DNA from: Microbacterium sp. PM5
Lineage (GTDB): Bacteria > Actinomycetota > Actinomycetes > Actinomycetales > Microbacteriaceae
Length of the DNA stretch: 64,000 nt
Direction of reading: 5' to 3'
NCBI RefSeq assembly: GCF_003293595.1
Contig: NZ_CP022162.1
Coordinates: forward strand, 837,737 to 901,736
The translations under genes were made by a program, and so were the position numbers. Position 1 is the stretch's first letter. Each line of letters opens with the position of its first letter. Below, one piece after another: positions 26,793-35,705 of the stretch. The notes beneath the pieces were generated by a model that saw only the letters and a list, made by a program, of their open reading frames with translations, ran no database searches and had not been told where the DNA came from.

Positions 26793-27140
26793 ATGCAGAT
26801 TCTCGACGCCGTCGATGCGGCTTCGCTGCGCAGCGACATCCCCGTCTTCGCCCCCGGCGACACCGTCAAGGTGCACGTCAACATCACCGAGGGCAACCGT
26901 TCCCGTATCCAGGTCTTCCAGGGCGTCGTCATCGGCCGCTCGGGAGACGGCGTTCGCGAGACCTTCACGGTCCGCAAGATCAGCTTCCAGGTGGGTGTGG
27001 AGCGCACGTTCCCGGTGCACAGCCCGACGATCGACCACATCGAGGTCGTCACCCGTGGCGACGTCCGCCGCGCGAAGCTCTACTACCTGCGGAACCTCCG
27101 CGGCAAGAAGGCCAAGATCAAGGAGAAGCGCGACCGCTGA
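26793..27140 (+). CDS. rplS: 50S ribosomal protein L19
   Basis: L19 sits at the interface of the two ribosomal subunits. The 115-residue sequence is canonical: [28 protein letters not shown], the [20 protein letters not shown] block and a basic C-terminus ending [10 protein letters not shown]. The ATG at 26793 has AGGAAG about nine bases upstream and is chosen over an earlier in-frame start in the leader. A strong hairpin terminator follows 15 bases after the stop. Confidence 0.96.
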   Translation: MQILDAVDAASLRSDIPVFAPGDTVKVHVNITEGNRSRIQVFQGVVIGRSGDGVRETFTVRKISFQVGVERTFPVHSPTIDHIEVVTRGDVRRAKLYYLRNLRGKKAKIKEKRDR

Positions 27141-27155
27141 CGCGCTCTCGCCTCG

Positions 27156-27185
27156 GATGCCCCGGACCCTGCGGTCCGGGGCATC
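27156..27185 (+). terminator. Hairpin terminator after rplS
   Basis: This is a perfect 13-base stem (27156-27168 pairing with 27173-27185, core CCCCGGACC/GGTCCGGGG) with the four-base loop CTGC. It is followed by TGTCGT rather than a long T-run, as is common in high-GC actinobacteria. It separates rplS from lepB. Confidence 0.75.
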
Positions 27186-27295
27186 TGTCGTCCGCACGCC
27201 ACGGCGCATACCGTCGGATGCGCGCTGGGCACAGCCGGCATGTGCGACCCTTGAGAGACGGCACAGACGGGTGCCGGGACCGAAGAAAGACAGGC

Positions 27296-28048
27296 ATGAG
27301 CTCGGACAACACAACGGCCCCGGATACGGTGCTTCCCTCCCGTCAGCGCCGACGCCGCGGCGTCTGGCTGCTTCTGCGCGACGTGCTGGTGATCGTGGTG
27401 ATCGCGGTGGTCGTCTCGTTCGTCATCAAGACCTTCCTGGTGCGCTCCTTCTACATTCCGTCGGGTTCGATGGAACAGACGCTGCTCATCAAGGACAGGA
27501 TCCTCGTCGACGAGCTCACGCCGCATTTCGGGGGGTACCAGCGCGGTGACGTCGTCGTCTTCCGCGATCCCGGCGGATGGCTGCCGCCGGCCCCGGCGAC
27601 CCCCGCCCAGCCGCCCCTGGCCCAGGCCGCCGATTGGCTGCTCTCACTCGTCGGCATCACAGCCTCGGACAGCGATGAGCACCTCATCAAGCGGATCATC
27701 GGCGTGGGCGGCGATCACGTCGTCTGCTGCAACGCGATCGGTCAGGTCACGGTCAACGGGACACCGATCGATGAGACCCCCTACCTGAATCTGTCTCCCG
27801 GCCAGAGCGCGCCGCAGCCGGTACCGTTCGATGTCGTCGTACCGCAGAACTCGCTCTGGGTGATGGGCGACAACCGCGACCACTCTCGCGACTCGCGCTA
27901 CAACATGGATCAGCCCAACAAGGGGTTCGTGCCGTTGGGCAACGTCGTCGGGCGCGCTTTTCTCATCACCTGGCCGTTCGACCGCTTCGGCACCATCGAC
28001 GGGCACCATGCCGTCTTCGCGGGGGTGCCGGCCCCCGGCGCCGGATGA
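27296..28048 (+). CDS. lepB: Signal peptidase I
   Basis: LepB removes signal peptides from secreted proteins on the outer side of the membrane. The 250-residue protein has an Arg-rich cytosolic N-terminus and one membrane span at about 23-44. The nucleophile is Ser58 in IPSGSMEQTL, and the general-base Lys is in HLIKRIIGVGGD. The closing box is VMGDNRDHSRDSR. A Pro/Ala-rich insert separates boxes C and D. The stop overlaps the rnhB start as ATGA. Confidence 0.95.
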   Translation: MSSDNTTAPDTVLPSRQRRRRGVWLLLRDVLVIVVIAVVVSFVIKTFLVRSFYIPSGSMEQTLLIKDRILVDELTPHFGGYQRGDVVVFRDPGGWLPPAPATPAQPPLAQAADWLLSLVGITASDSDEHLIKRIIGVGGDHVVCCNAIGQVTVNGTPIDETPYLNLSPGQSAPQPVPFDVVVPQNSLWVMGDNRDHSRDSRYNMDQPNKGFVPLGNVVGRAFLITWPFDRFGTIDGHHAVFAGVPAPGAG

Positions 28049-28704
28049 GTGTCATCACGCCGCGGCTGACCGTCGAGCGACGCCTGCTGCGTGAACATCC
28101 GATCGTCATCGCATGCGATGAGGTGGGGCGGGGCGCCCTTGCGGGTCCTGTCGCGGTCGGCGCGGCGGCGATCGGAGCTGCGGGTGTCCGGCGGCGGATC
28201 CCGGAGGGGCTGCGGGACTCGAAGCTCGTCGCCGCGCATCATCGGCACGCCGTCGCCGCGCGAGCGGCCGCCTGGGTCGACGCGTCTGCGGTCGGCTGGG
28301 CGAGTTCCGCAGAGATCGACGAGGTCGGGATCATGCGTGCGCTCGGGCTCGCGGCGTTGCGCGCCCTCGCGGATCTGCGCGCGCAGGGGTGCGTTCCCGA
28401 CGAGGCGATCGTCATTCTCGACGGCAACCACGACTACATCACCGCGGCGGGCGGCACGAATCTGCGCGTCCAGCCGATCGTCAAGGCCGACCGCGACTGT
28501 GCGTCGGCCGCGGCCGCCTCGGTCGTGGCGAAGGTTGCGCGCGACGACCTGATGATGCGCCTGCACGACGAGCACCCCGTGTATCTGTGGGAGCGCAACA
28601 AGGGCTACGCCAGCCTCGAGCACCGCAGCGCGATCCGTTCGCACGGTCTCAGCCCCCACCATCGGGCGTCCTGGGCGATCGCCGACGCTCCCACGTTGTT
28701 CTGA
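28045..28704 (+). CDS. rnhB: Ribonuclease HII
   Basis: RNase HII cuts RNA in RNA-DNA hybrids, including single ribonucleotides left in DNA. The 219-residue enzyme shows the catalytic acidic set: Asp-Glu in ACDEVGRGALAGP (about 24-36), Asp in VILDGNHDY and Asp in VKADRDCASAAA. It overlaps lepB by four bases, so the pair is translationally coupled. Its stop codon lies within a 24-base perfect palindrome. Confidence 0.95.
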   Translation: MSVITPRLTVERRLLREHPIVIACDEVGRGALAGPVAVGAAAIGAAGVRRRIPEGLRDSKLVAAHHRHAVAARAAAWVDASAVGWASSAEIDEVGIMRALGLAALRALADLRAQGCVPDEAIVILDGNHDYITAAGGTNLRVQPIVKADRDCASAAAASVVAKVARDDLMMRLHDEHPVYLWERNKGYASLEHRSAIRSHGLSPHHRASWAIADAPTLF

Positions 28705-28726
28705 GCGGATGCCGCGGCATCCGCTC
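28703..28726. repeat. 24-base perfect palindrome at the rnhB stop
   Basis: The arms are symmetrical around the core GGATGCCGCGGCATCC (28707-28722), extended by GAGC on the left and GCTC on the right. As RNA it could form a ten-base stem with a CGCG loop and act as the rnhB terminator. The 16-base core recurs at 34625, 45030 and 47816. Confidence 0.7.
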
Positions 28727-28757
28727 CGCTGCTCCGCCCGCATAGGATGGGATCACC

Positions 28758-29081
28758 ATGGACGACGAGGGCTTTGACGACTACGACCGCGAACTCGAGC
28801 TGGCGCTGTACAAGGAGTATCGCGATGTCGTCTCGCAGTTCGCGTACGTCATCGAGACCGAGCGACGCTTCTATCTCGCGAACGACGTGAATGTCGTGCG
28901 CCGCGACACCGAGCACGACTTCTATTTCGAGATCTCGATGACCGACGTCTGGGTGTGGGACATCTATCGCGCGGATCGTTTCGTGAAGTCGGTGCGCGTG
29001 CTCACCTTCAAGGACGTCAATGTCGAGGAGATGCAGCGCCGGGACTTCCAGCTTCCCGACGAGCTCGCTCTCGACTCCTGA
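28758..29081 (+). CDS. DUF2469 family protein
   Basis: This 107-residue acidic cytoplasmic protein belongs to DUF2469, an actinobacterial family almost always found just after rnhB; its role is unknown. The sequence is rich in aromatic and charged residues (YDRELELALYKEYRDV, DFYFEISMTDVWVWD) and has no signal or membrane span. TAGGAT is nine bases upstream of the ATG. yraN follows after a 113-base gap that contains only a C-rich stretch. Confidence 0.9.
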   Translation: MDDEGFDDYDRELELALYKEYRDVVSQFAYVIETERRFYLANDVNVVRRDTEHDFYFEISMTDVWVWDIYRADRFVKSVRVLTFKDVNVEEMQRRDFQLPDELALDS

Positions 29082-29194
29082 CCCGCGCGTCCCTCAGATC
29101 GCCTCCTCCTCCCCACTCCTGCCTTGTGCGGGAATGTCCACCGAACGCCTGAGATCCCGAGGTGCGCGGCGGACGGGCCGGCACGCTTGTTCCC

Positions 29195-29554
29195 ATGGCA
29201 GCCAAGGATGAACGCGGACGGTCGGGCGAAGCGCGAGCGGCGCAATACCTGAGCGATGCCGGGTACACGATCCTCGCGCGCAACTGGCGTTGCGCTGTCG
29301 GAGAGATCGACATCGTTGCTCTGCGCCACGACGAGGTGGTCATCGTCGAGGTGAAGTCCCGACGCTCCGACTCGTACGGCCATCCGTTCGAAGCCGTCGA
29401 TGCGCGAAAGCGCGCGCGACTGTGGCGTCTGGCGACCACGTGGGCAGCCGTGCACCCCGCCGCCCGCGGTCGTCGCCTGCGCGTGGACGTCATCGGCGTC
29501 ACCGGCCGCGACGCGACGACTGCGCGTATCGAGCATCTCGAGGATGTCCGATGA
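29195..29554 (+). CDS. yraN: UPF0102 family protein YraN (nuclease-fold)
   Basis: This 119-residue protein belongs to UPF0102. The family has a restriction-endonuclease-like fold, with the core GEIDIVALRHDEVVIVEVKSR giving the Asp and Glu-x-Lys residues expected of that fold. No activity is established with confidence. It is consistently next to comM-dprA, as here, which suggests a DNA-uptake or repair link. The start is placed at ATG 29195; the earlier in-frame start adds unconserved residues. The stop overlaps comM as ATGA. Confidence 0.9.
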   Translation: MAAKDERGRSGEARAAQYLSDAGYTILARNWRCAVGEIDIVALRHDEVVIVEVKSRRSDSYGHPFEAVDARKRARLWRLATTWAAVHPAARGRRLRVDVIGVTGRDATTARIEHLEDVR

Positions 29555-31083
29555 CGGTGGGCAGGACCTGGGGGGTCGTGTTGACGGGGCTCCGCGGTGA
29601 TCTGGTCGAGGTCGAGGCCGACCTGTCCAGCCAGACACCGGCATTCGTGATCATCGGGCTCGCCGACAAGGCGATCGCCGAGGCGCATCAGCGGGTGCAC
29701 AACGCCTGCGCCAACAGTGAGCTGCCGCTGCCGCGGCGAAAGCTCACCGTCAACCTGTCGCCGGCCAACCTTCCCAAGCAGGGCTCCGCGCTCGACGTGG
29801 CGATCGCGGTTGCTGCACTCGCCACTGAGCACGATCTCGATCGCACCTCGCTCGCACAGACGGCCCACATCGGCGAACTCGGACTCGACGGTCGACTGCG
29901 GCCCGTCGCCGGGGTACTGCCGGCGGTCGCGGCCGCTGCCCGGATGGGCATCCGCAGGGCCGTGGTGCCGTTCGCCAACCGAGAGGAGGCTGCGCTCGTG
30001 GAGGGCGTCGAGGTGCTGGGCGCCGTCTGCCTCCGCGATGTGGCACGCTGGCACGGCCTCGATGTCGACGAGGTGTCGCTCGAACCCGTTCCGCACCCGG
30101 GGGTGGGAAGCGCGCCGTCTTCCGCCGCCGTCCCCGATCTGTCCGACGTGATCGGGCAGGCCGACGCGGTCGACGCGCTGACAGTCGCGGCAGCGGGTGG
30201 GCACCACGTTCTCATGAGCGGTCCGCCCGGTGCGGGCAAGACGATGCTCGCGCGGCGGCTGCCCGGCATTCTGCCCGGTCTCGATGACGACGATGCCGTG
30301 CAGGCGGCGTCGTTGCGCTCGCTGGCGGGGGAGCGGGTCGACACGCTGAGTCGGACGCCTCCTTTCGAGGCGCCCCATCACAGCGCCAGCGCGACGGCGC
30401 TGATCGGAGGTGGAAGTCGCACCGTGCGGCCGGGCGCCATCGCCCGCGCGAGCGGGGGAGTACTCTTCCTCGACGAGGCTGGCGAGTTCGCCCCGCACGC
30501 GCTGGACGCGCTGCGTCAGCCTCTGGAGTCGGGACTGATCGAGATCCACCGTGCCGGCTTTCGTGCAGTCTTTCCGGCACGTTTTCAACTGGTGCTCGCG
30601 ACGAACCCGTGCCCGTGCGGCAACTACGGCGTACCGGCCGCCGAATGCACGTGTCCGTCTCTGGCGATCCGGCGCTACCTCGGAAAGCTGTCGGGTCCGC
30701 TCCGTGACCGCATCGACATCGAACTCGGGCTGCGGCGGGTCTCGAGCGCGCAGAGCGCGACGTCGACCGCGACCACCTCGTCGGCGCAGGTCCGGGAGCA
30801 GGTTGGTAGCGCTCGTGAGCGCGCCCGCCACCGTCTGCGCTCGACCCCGTGGCGCACGAACGCACAAGTGTCCGGTCCCTGGCTGCGCAACGGCCCCCTG
30901 GCCGCGGATCCCGACATCCGCCGGCCCCTGGATGCCGCGCTGCACCGCGGCGCGCTGACCTTACGAGGCTACGACCGTGTGCTGCGCGTGGCGTGGTCGG
31001 TCGCAGATCTCGCCGGTCACGATCGGCTGCGCGCCGCTGATATCGGGCGCGCGCTCTACCTCAAGAAGGGTGTGGAGGCATGA
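29551..31083 (+). CDS. YifB/ComM family Mg-chelatase-like AAA+ ATPase
   Basis: This 510-residue AAA+ protein is of the ComM/YifB family. ComM is a hexameric helicase that promotes branch migration during natural transformation. It has the N-terminal LonC-like domain (LTVNLSPANLPKQGSALDVA). Walker A GPPGAGKT follows at about 224-231, then Walker B GGVLFLDEAGEF. A four-Cys insert, CPCGNYG...CTCP, and the C-terminal Mg-chelatase domain complete it. It overlaps yraN and dprA by four bases on each side. Confidence 0.93.
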   Translation: MTVGRTWGVVLTGLRGDLVEVEADLSSQTPAFVIIGLADKAIAEAHQRVHNACANSELPLPRRKLTVNLSPANLPKQGSALDVAIAVAALATEHDLDRTSLAQTAHIGELGLDGRLRPVAGVLPAVAAAARMGIRRAVVPFANREEAALVEGVEVLGAVCLRDVARWHGLDVDEVSLEPVPHPGVGSAPSSAAVPDLSDVIGQADAVDALTVAAAGGHHVLMSGPPGAGKTMLARRLPGILPGLDDDDAVQAASLRSLAGERVDTLSRTPPFEAPHHSASATALIGGGSRTVRPGAIARASGGVLFLDEAGEFAPHALDALRQPLESGLIEIHRAGFRAVFPARFQLVLATNPCPCGNYGVPAAECTCPSLAIRRYLGKLSGPLRDRIDIELGLRRVSSAQSATSTATTSSAQVREQVGSARERARHRLRSTPWRTNAQVSGPWLRNGPLAADPDIRRPLDAALHRGALTLRGYDRVLRVAWSVADLAGHDRLRAADIGRALYLKKGVEA

Positions 31084-32291
31084 GCATCAGGCCCGAAGCC
31101 GACGCCGCTCGTGCGGCTCTTGCCGGCCTCGTCGGCGAGGGACTGTCCGACGAGCAGATATGCGCCGCGTCGGCAGCGGCGAACTGGTCGACGCTGGTCG
31201 AGCCGGGCGACGGCACGGCGGGTGCGCTGATCGCGCAGTACGGTGCGGTCGAAGCGCTGCAGCGTGTCGAGGTCGACAGCACGACGGCACTCGCCCGCGG
31301 CGCGGGGCTCACCGAGCAAGACGTCAGCGCGGCGCGAGCCCGTTGGCTGCCCCGACGCGGTGACGTCGACCGCGCCTTGGCAGCCGCACGTCGAGCGGGA
31401 GCTCGACTCCTCATGCCGGGCGAGGACGTCTGGCCGCGCGCGCTCGACGACCTCGGAGTGCATGCACCCGTGTGCCTGTGGGCGCGCGGTGACGCCGACG
31501 CGCTCTCGGGCCACGCCGCTCTCGCGCTCGTCGGCGCCCGCGCCGCAACGGCGTACGGCACGCAGGTCGTGACAGAGCTCGCCGCAGAGGCGGCGACAGC
31601 CGGAGTGGTCGTCGTCTCCGGCGCGGCCTACGGCATCGACGCTGCGGCGCACCGGGGGGCACTGCGAGCCGACGGCACGACAGTCGCTGTCCTGGCCGGC
31701 GGCGTCGACCGCCCCTACCCTTCGGGTCACGACGAGCTGATCTCGGCGATCGTGCGGACGGGAGTCGTTCTCGCCGAGGTCCCGTGCGGCACGGCCCCGA
31801 CCAAGTGGCGCTTCCTCGCGCGTAACAGGATGATTGCGGCGTTGGCGGGCGCGACGATCGTCGTCGAAGCTGCCCACCGCAGCGGTGCGCTCAACACCGC
31901 CCACCACGCCGCTGCACTCGGACGCGCCCTCGGCGCCGTTCCGGGGCCTGTCACGAGCGCCGCATCGGCCGGCTGTCATCGGCTTCTGCGCGACGCGGAC
32001 GCCGTGTGCATCACCTCCGCCGCTGATGCCTGGGAGCTGCTCGGAATCCTGGGCGGCCCCGGCGGCGAACCCGATGCTGACCATAGGGAGCGCATCGACG
32101 AGCGCACCAGAGTGCTCGACGCGCTGAGCGGACGCCGCGCACGGGCGACCGCGGAGATCGCACGCCTTTCGGGGCTCTCCGCAGCAGAAACCAGCAGCAT
32201 CCTCGGGCTGCTGGACCTGGATGGACGTGTCGAGCGCCTCCCGGACGGGTGGCGACGGCGGTCGGGGCCTGGAGCCGCGCGACTGTGGTGA
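31080..32291 (+). CDS. dprA: DNA-processing protein DprA
   Basis: DprA binds incoming single-stranded DNA and loads RecA during transformation; it is also widespread in bacteria not known to be competent. The 403-residue protein has the Rossmann-like core: LALVGARAATAYG, VVSGAAYGIDAAAHRGAL, VLAGGVDRPYPSGH and RFLARNRMIAALA. A C-terminal winged-helix-like part is around 345-390 (ATAEIARLSGLSAAETSSIL). It overlaps comM as ATGA. Two successive uptake-type genes suggest a conserved rather than an acquired block. Confidence 0.94.
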   Translation: MSIRPEADAARAALAGLVGEGLSDEQICAASAAANWSTLVEPGDGTAGALIAQYGAVEALQRVEVDSTTALARGAGLTEQDVSAARARWLPRRGDVDRALAAARRAGARLLMPGEDVWPRALDDLGVHAPVCLWARGDADALSGHAALALVGARAATAYGTQVVTELAAEAATAGVVVVSGAAYGIDAAAHRGALRADGTTVAVLAGGVDRPYPSGHDELISAIVRTGVVLAEVPCGTAPTKWRFLARNRMIAALAGATIVVEAAHRSGALNTAHHAAALGRALGAVPGPVTSAASAGCHRLLRDADAVCITSAADAWELLGILGGPGGEPDADHRERIDERTRVLDALSGRRARATAEIARLSGLSAAETSSILGLLDLDGRVERLPDGWRRRSGPGAARLW

Positions 32292-32382
32292 TGCCTTCCC
32301 CGTGGGAACCTCGTGTCGGCGAAGGGCGTCGTCGTCGGTGCGCCGTCTCCCATGCTGTCGTCGTGCGCGAGATGCTGTTGCG

Positions 32383-33279
32383 GTGAGACTCTCCGACGCC
32401 GCCGACGCGTATGCGCGCGAGCTCTCGGACGTGCGCCGACTGTCCGCGGCCACCGTGCGCGCGTACAGCGCGGACCTGCGCGATCTCCTCGCGGTGATCG
32501 GTGACCGCGAGCTGGCCGATGTCGACCTCGAACATCTGCGGGAGTGGCTGTGGGTGGCAACGCGTCGCGGCGATGCGCGGTCGACGCTGGCGCGGCGAAC
32601 GGCGGCCGTCCGCGGATTCTTCGCGTGGGCTCGGCAGACGGAGCGCATCGGAGCCGATCCGTCGCTGCGTCTGGTGGCGCCGCGACGCGGGCGGCCGTTG
32701 CCGAAGGTGGCGACGGCACCGGCGATGGCCGCCGTTCTCCGGGACGCCGAGGTGCGCGCTGACGGCGGCGATGCCCTTGCGCTGCGGGATGCGGCGCTCG
32801 TCGAACTGCTCTACGCCTCCGCTCTTCGCGTGTCTGAGCTCTGCGGAGCGGATGTCGACGACATCGACCGCGACCGCCGCACGGTCCGCGTCCTCGGGAA
32901 GGGCAGAAAGGAGCGTGTGGTGCCGTACGGTTCTCCCGCCGCCCACGCACTCGACGCCTATCTGGCGCGCGGACGACCCGCGCTGGCGGCCCGCGGTTCC
33001 GGCACGCCGGCGCTGTTCGTCGGAGCTCGCGGCGCGCGACTCGGTGCCCGCTCCGCCTATGACGTCGTCGCACGCGTCGTTGCTCCCGCGGTCGGACAAA
33101 GCGTGGGGCCCCACACGCTGCGCCATTCGGCCGCCACGCATCTGCTCGACGGGGGAGCCGACCTTCGCACGGTGCAGGAGATGCTCGGACACGCCAGTCT
33201 CGGGACGACCCAGATCTACACGCACGTGTCGGCGGAGCGACTGGCCGCGGCGTACCGCCTCGCTCATCCACGCGCGTAG
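32383..33279 (+). CDS. xerC: Tyrosine recombinase XerC/XerD type
   Basis: This is a site-specific recombinase that resolves chromosome dimers at dif. The 298-residue protein has the SAM-like N-terminal domain and a full catalytic set: Arg149 in ALRVSELCG, Lys173 in GKGRKERVV, His244 and Arg247 in HTLRHSAATHLL, His270 in LGHASLGTTQ and the Tyr nucleophile at about 279. The start is GTG 32383; the open frame extends upstream inside the 91-base gap after dprA. The location after dprA and before rpsB matches XerC rather than XerD, but the symbol is by context. Confidence 0.9.
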   Translation: MRLSDAADAYARELSDVRRLSAATVRAYSADLRDLLAVIGDRELADVDLEHLREWLWVATRRGDARSTLARRTAAVRGFFAWARQTERIGADPSLRLVAPRRGRPLPKVATAPAMAAVLRDAEVRADGGDALALRDAALVELLYASALRVSELCGADVDDIDRDRRTVRVLGKGRKERVVPYGSPAAHALDAYLARGRPALAARGSGTPALFVGARGARLGARSAYDVVARVVAPAVGQSVGPHTLRHSAATHLLDGGADLRTVQEMLGHASLGTTQIYTHVSAERLAAAYRLAHPRA

Positions 33280-33288
33280 ACGGAGCAC

Positions 33289-33294
33289 TACCCT
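33289..33294 (+). promoter_or_regulatory. -10 element of the DUF3060 lipoprotein gene
   Basis: TACCCT is six bases before the ATG at 33301, in the 21-base gap after xerC. Confidence 0.45.
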
Positions 33295-33300
33295 GCTCTC

Positions 33301-33888
33301 ATGAAGATTCGCGTGCTCGCCGTCGCTGCCGCCGTCATCGCCGCGTCTCTTCTCGCCGGCTGTGCAGGCGAGGCCGCGCCCCGACGCACCGTTGTCCCGA
33401 CCCCGGACGCCACCTCCGCCTCCACCCCCGACGCCACCTCCACCCCGACGCTGCCGGCATCGGGCCCGGACACCGGGGCACCGACCAGTGCCGTCTCGAC
33501 CACCCCGGTCGCGTGCACGAACGGACTCGCCACCGTCGCTGGCGCCGCGGGACGGTACGCGTTGTCCGGAGACTGCGCGGCGGTGACGATCGCCGGCAAC
33601 GACCTCTCCCTACAGGTCGACGGATCGATCGGAACGATGACGCTTCAGGGAGACCACAGTCATGTCAGCGGTGGGGCCGACGTGTCGACGATGGTCGTCG
33701 AAGGGCAGGACAACTCCCTCGCCATCGCGAAGGTTGACGACCTCACGATCCGCGGGCAGCGCAACAGCATCACCAGCACCACGGATCTGCCGCGCCTGCA
33801 GATCGCGGGGACCAACAATACGGTCGCCGCCGCCGGTGTGGGCAGCGCCGAGGTCAGCGGAACCGGCAACACCTATCCCGGGTCCTGA
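33301..33888 (+). CDS. DUF3060 domain-containing lipoprotein
   Basis: This 195-residue lipoprotein has a signal peptide, the lipobox SLLAGC with Cys at about residue 21, and a Pro/Thr/Ser-rich linker (TPDATSTPTLPASGPD). A beta-rich repeat domain of DUF3060 type follows, with recurring Val-x-Gly-x-x-Asn/Asp patterns such as IAGNDLSLQVDGS, VEGQDNSL, IRGQRNSI and IAGTNNTV. It probably forms a small right-handed helix on the cell surface; function is unknown. The 3' end overlaps the convergent M23-like gene by 16 bases. Confidence 0.85.
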   Translation: MKIRVLAVAAAVIAASLLAGCAGEAAPRRTVVPTPDATSASTPDATSTPTLPASGPDTGAPTSAVSTTPVACTNGLATVAGAAGRYALSGDCAAVTIAGNDLSLQVDGSIGTMTLQGDHSHVSGGADVSTMVVEGQDNSLAIAKVDDLTIRGQRNSITSTTDLPRLQIAGTNNTVAAAGVGSAEVSGTGNTYPGS

Positions 33889-34457
33889 CCGACCTCGCAG
33901 CACGGCAGCAGCACCGCTCGCGGCAGCCCGCCCAGCAACCGGAGCGGATTGAGATAGACGTCGTCGCGGCGCGCTCCCAGGTGCAGGTCACCGGGCGTCG
34001 TGTGACCACCCAGCCCCACGGTGCCCACCCACTCGCCACGTTGCACCCGCGCTCCCACCGGCACGCCGGCGTGCACGGGCTCCATCGTCGATACCAGTCC
34101 ATCGCCATGGTCGATCGTGATCAGCGGGCGATCGACCACCACCCCGGCGAAGGCGACGATCCCGTCGTCGGGTGCCCGCACGTCCGCGCCCACGTCGCTG
34201 GACAGATCGATGCCTCGGTGTCCGGGTCCGTAGGCATGGGCGGGCGCACGGTAGGCCACCGTGATGAGCGGCCGCGAGATCGGCCACCCCCACCGACCGC
34301 GCATGTCGTCGGAGGCATCCGCCGCAACCAATGCCCCCTGCCCTCCGCCGCCGGCGGCAGCGGAGGCACCGCAGGCGAGGCCGAGGCTCACCGCCAGCGC
34401 CGCGATACTCGCCGCGCCGACGCGCCTGGCCACATCACCCCGTCGGTGCCCGTTCAT
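33873..34457 (-). CDS. M23 (LytM-like) domain protein with degenerate active site
   Basis: This 194-residue exported protein has an N-terminal signal (VGAASIAALAVSLGLACGASA). An M23 fold follows: RPLITVAYRAPAHAYGPGHRGIDL supplies the His and Asp zinc ligands, and GLVSTMEPVHAGVPVGARV and GDLHLGARR supply later parts. In active LytM proteins the last motif is HxH and an earlier loop carries a catalytic His. Here these read DLH and MEPV, so both catalytic His positions are lost while the zinc ligands remain. It may bind peptidoglycan or regulate an amidase rather than cut. The start at ATG 34457 has GGAGG upstream. It is divergent from rpsB. Confidence 0.85.
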   Translation of the reverse strand: MNGHRRGDVARRVGAASIAALAVSLGLACGASAAAGGGGQGALVAADASDDMRGRWGWPISRPLITVAYRAPAHAYGPGHRGIDLSSDVGADVRAPDDGIVAFAGVVVDRPLITIDHGDGLVSTMEPVHAGVPVGARVQRGEWVGTVGLGGHTTPGDLHLGARRDDVYLNPLRLLGGLPRAVLLPCCEVGQDPG

Positions 34458-34746
34458 CTCTTCAGCCTCCGCGCCGCGGCCGACCGACCTCGACAGCCAC
34501 CGACATCTGTGGACGGGCGAGGTGCGCCGCCCGTCGGGGGAGGAGGCCCCGCGGCTGATACACTGACTGAGCACCCCGCTGGTCGGGGTGACTCCGCGTG
34601 CCCACAGCGGCGCCGTCCTCGGACGGATGCCGCGGCATCCACACCCTGAGGTCTCCCCGCGACAGCGGTGAGCGGGTGTGCGCCGGGCGCCAGGCGCACG
34701 GGACCATCCGGTCCTCGCGATCAACCCAACGAAAAGGAGAACGGCC
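34458..34746 (+). other. rpsB leader and intergenic region
   Basis: This 289-base gap separates the M23-like gene from rpsB. TACACT at 34559-34564 could be a -10 for rpsB, giving a leader of about 180 bases. The leader contains a seven-base hairpin (CACCCCG at 34572-34578, CGGGGTG at 34584-34590) and the palindrome at 34625-34640. The AAAAGGAGAA ribosome site is next to rpsB. Autoregulation by S2 through the leader is plausible but unproven. Confidence 0.4.
34625..34640. repeat. 16-base palindrome GGATGCCGCGGCATCC, intergenic copy
   Basis: This is an exact copy of the repeated palindrome, in the rpsB leader. The flanks (C and A) do not extend the symmetry. Confidence 0.7.
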
Positions 34747-35616
34747 ATGGCCGTCGTCACCATTCGCCAGCTGCTCGACAGCGGCGTGCACTTCGGACAC
34801 CAGACCCGCCGGTGGAACCCGAAGGTGAAGCGCTTCATTCTCACGGAGCGCTCCGGCATCCACATCATCGACCTGCAGCAGTCGCTGTCGTACATCGACA
34901 AGGCGTACGAGTACGTGCGCGAGACGGTCGCCCACGGCGGCACCGTGCTGTTCGTCGGTACCAAGAAGCAGGCTCAGGAAGTCATCGCCGAGCAGGCGAC
35001 GCGCGTGGGCCAGCCCTACGTCAACCAGCGCTGGCTCGGCGGCCTTCTGACGAACTTCTCGACCGTCAGCAAGCGCCTCGCCCGCATGAAGGAGCTCGAG
35101 GAGCTCGACTTCGACAACCCGGCCGACAGCGGCTTCACCAAGAAGGAGCTCCTGCTCAAGAAGCGTGAGCTGGACAAGCTGCACAAGTCGCTGGGCGGTA
35201 TCCGCAACCTGCAGAAGACGCCCTCCGCGATCTGGGTCGTCGACGCCAAGCGCGAGCACCTCGCCATCGACGAGGCCAAGAAGCTCGGCATCCCCGTGAT
35301 CGGCATCCTCGACACGAACGCCGACCCGGACGAGTTCCAGTTCCCGATCCCGGGCAACGATGACGCGATCCGCTCGGTGGGCCTGCTCACGCGCATCATC
35401 GCCGACGCCGCCGCCGAGGGTCTCATCCAGCGTCACCAGCCGACCGACGAGTCCGCCGACGCCGAGCCCCTCGCCGATTGGGAGCGCGAGCTGCTCGAGA
35501 CTCCCGTCGTCACGGACGTCGCCGAGGTCGAGACCATCGCCACCGAGTCGGCCGCCGACGCCGCGGGCGCCGAGGCCAAGGCCGAGGGCGACGCCGCAGC
35601 GACCGCTGCCGAGTAA
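34747..35616 (+). CDS. rpsB: 30S ribosomal protein S2
   Basis: S2 binds late to the 30S subunit and is needed for S1 recruitment in many bacteria. The 289-residue sequence is canonical ([46 protein letters not shown]-type loop). It has an Ala/Glu-rich acidic extension of about 40 residues at the C-terminus, common in actinobacteria. The ATG at 34747 follows AAAAGGAGAA. tsf follows after a hairpin-containing gap, the usual rpsB-tsf arrangement. Confidence 0.97.
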   Translation: MAVVTIRQLLDSGVHFGHQTRRWNPKVKRFILTERSGIHIIDLQQSLSYIDKAYEYVRETVAHGGTVLFVGTKKQAQEVIAEQATRVGQPYVNQRWLGGLLTNFSTVSKRLARMKELEELDFDNPADSGFTKKELLLKKRELDKLHKSLGGIRNLQKTPSAIWVVDAKREHLAIDEAKKLGIPVIGILDTNADPDEFQFPIPGNDDAIRSVGLLTRIIADAAAEGLIQRHQPTDESADAEPLADWERELLETPVVTDVAEVETIATESAADAAGAEAKAEGDAAATAAE

Positions 35617-35625
35617 GACCACGTC

Positions 35626-35666
35626 GCCGGTGCGAGGCCCATCCTGAGGGACGGCTTCGCACCGGC
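35626..35666 (+). terminator. Inverted repeat between rpsB and tsf (attenuator-like)
   Basis: Ten-base arms GCCGGTGCGA (35626-35635) and TCGCACCGGC (35657-35666) enclose a 21-base loop. There is no T-run. It probably gives partial termination or stabilises the rpsB message, so that S2 and EF-Ts levels differ. Confidence 0.55.
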
Positions 35667-35705
35667 ATCCCACGAGAACTCACGACACGCAAGGAGCCAC
35701 CACCC

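Noticed and set aside
27156..27185. The rplS hairpin as a riboswitch for lepB
   Set aside because: A single perfect 13-base stem right after a stop is best explained as a terminator, and there is no sign of an aptamer.
29162..29194. Upstream extension of yraN
   Set aside because: The residues are not conserved-looking, and the ATG at 29195 gives the family N-terminus.
29195..33279. A mobile element around the Xer-type recombinase and nuclease-fold gene
   Set aside because: The order yraN-comM-dprA-xerC is a conserved chromosomal block, and no attachment repeats, integrase neighbours or shift in composition were seen.
33301..33888. A repeat-containing adhesin or antifreeze-type protein
   Set aside because: The irregular Gly/Asn-rich repeats match DUF3060 lipoproteins, and no further repeat unit or anchor is present.
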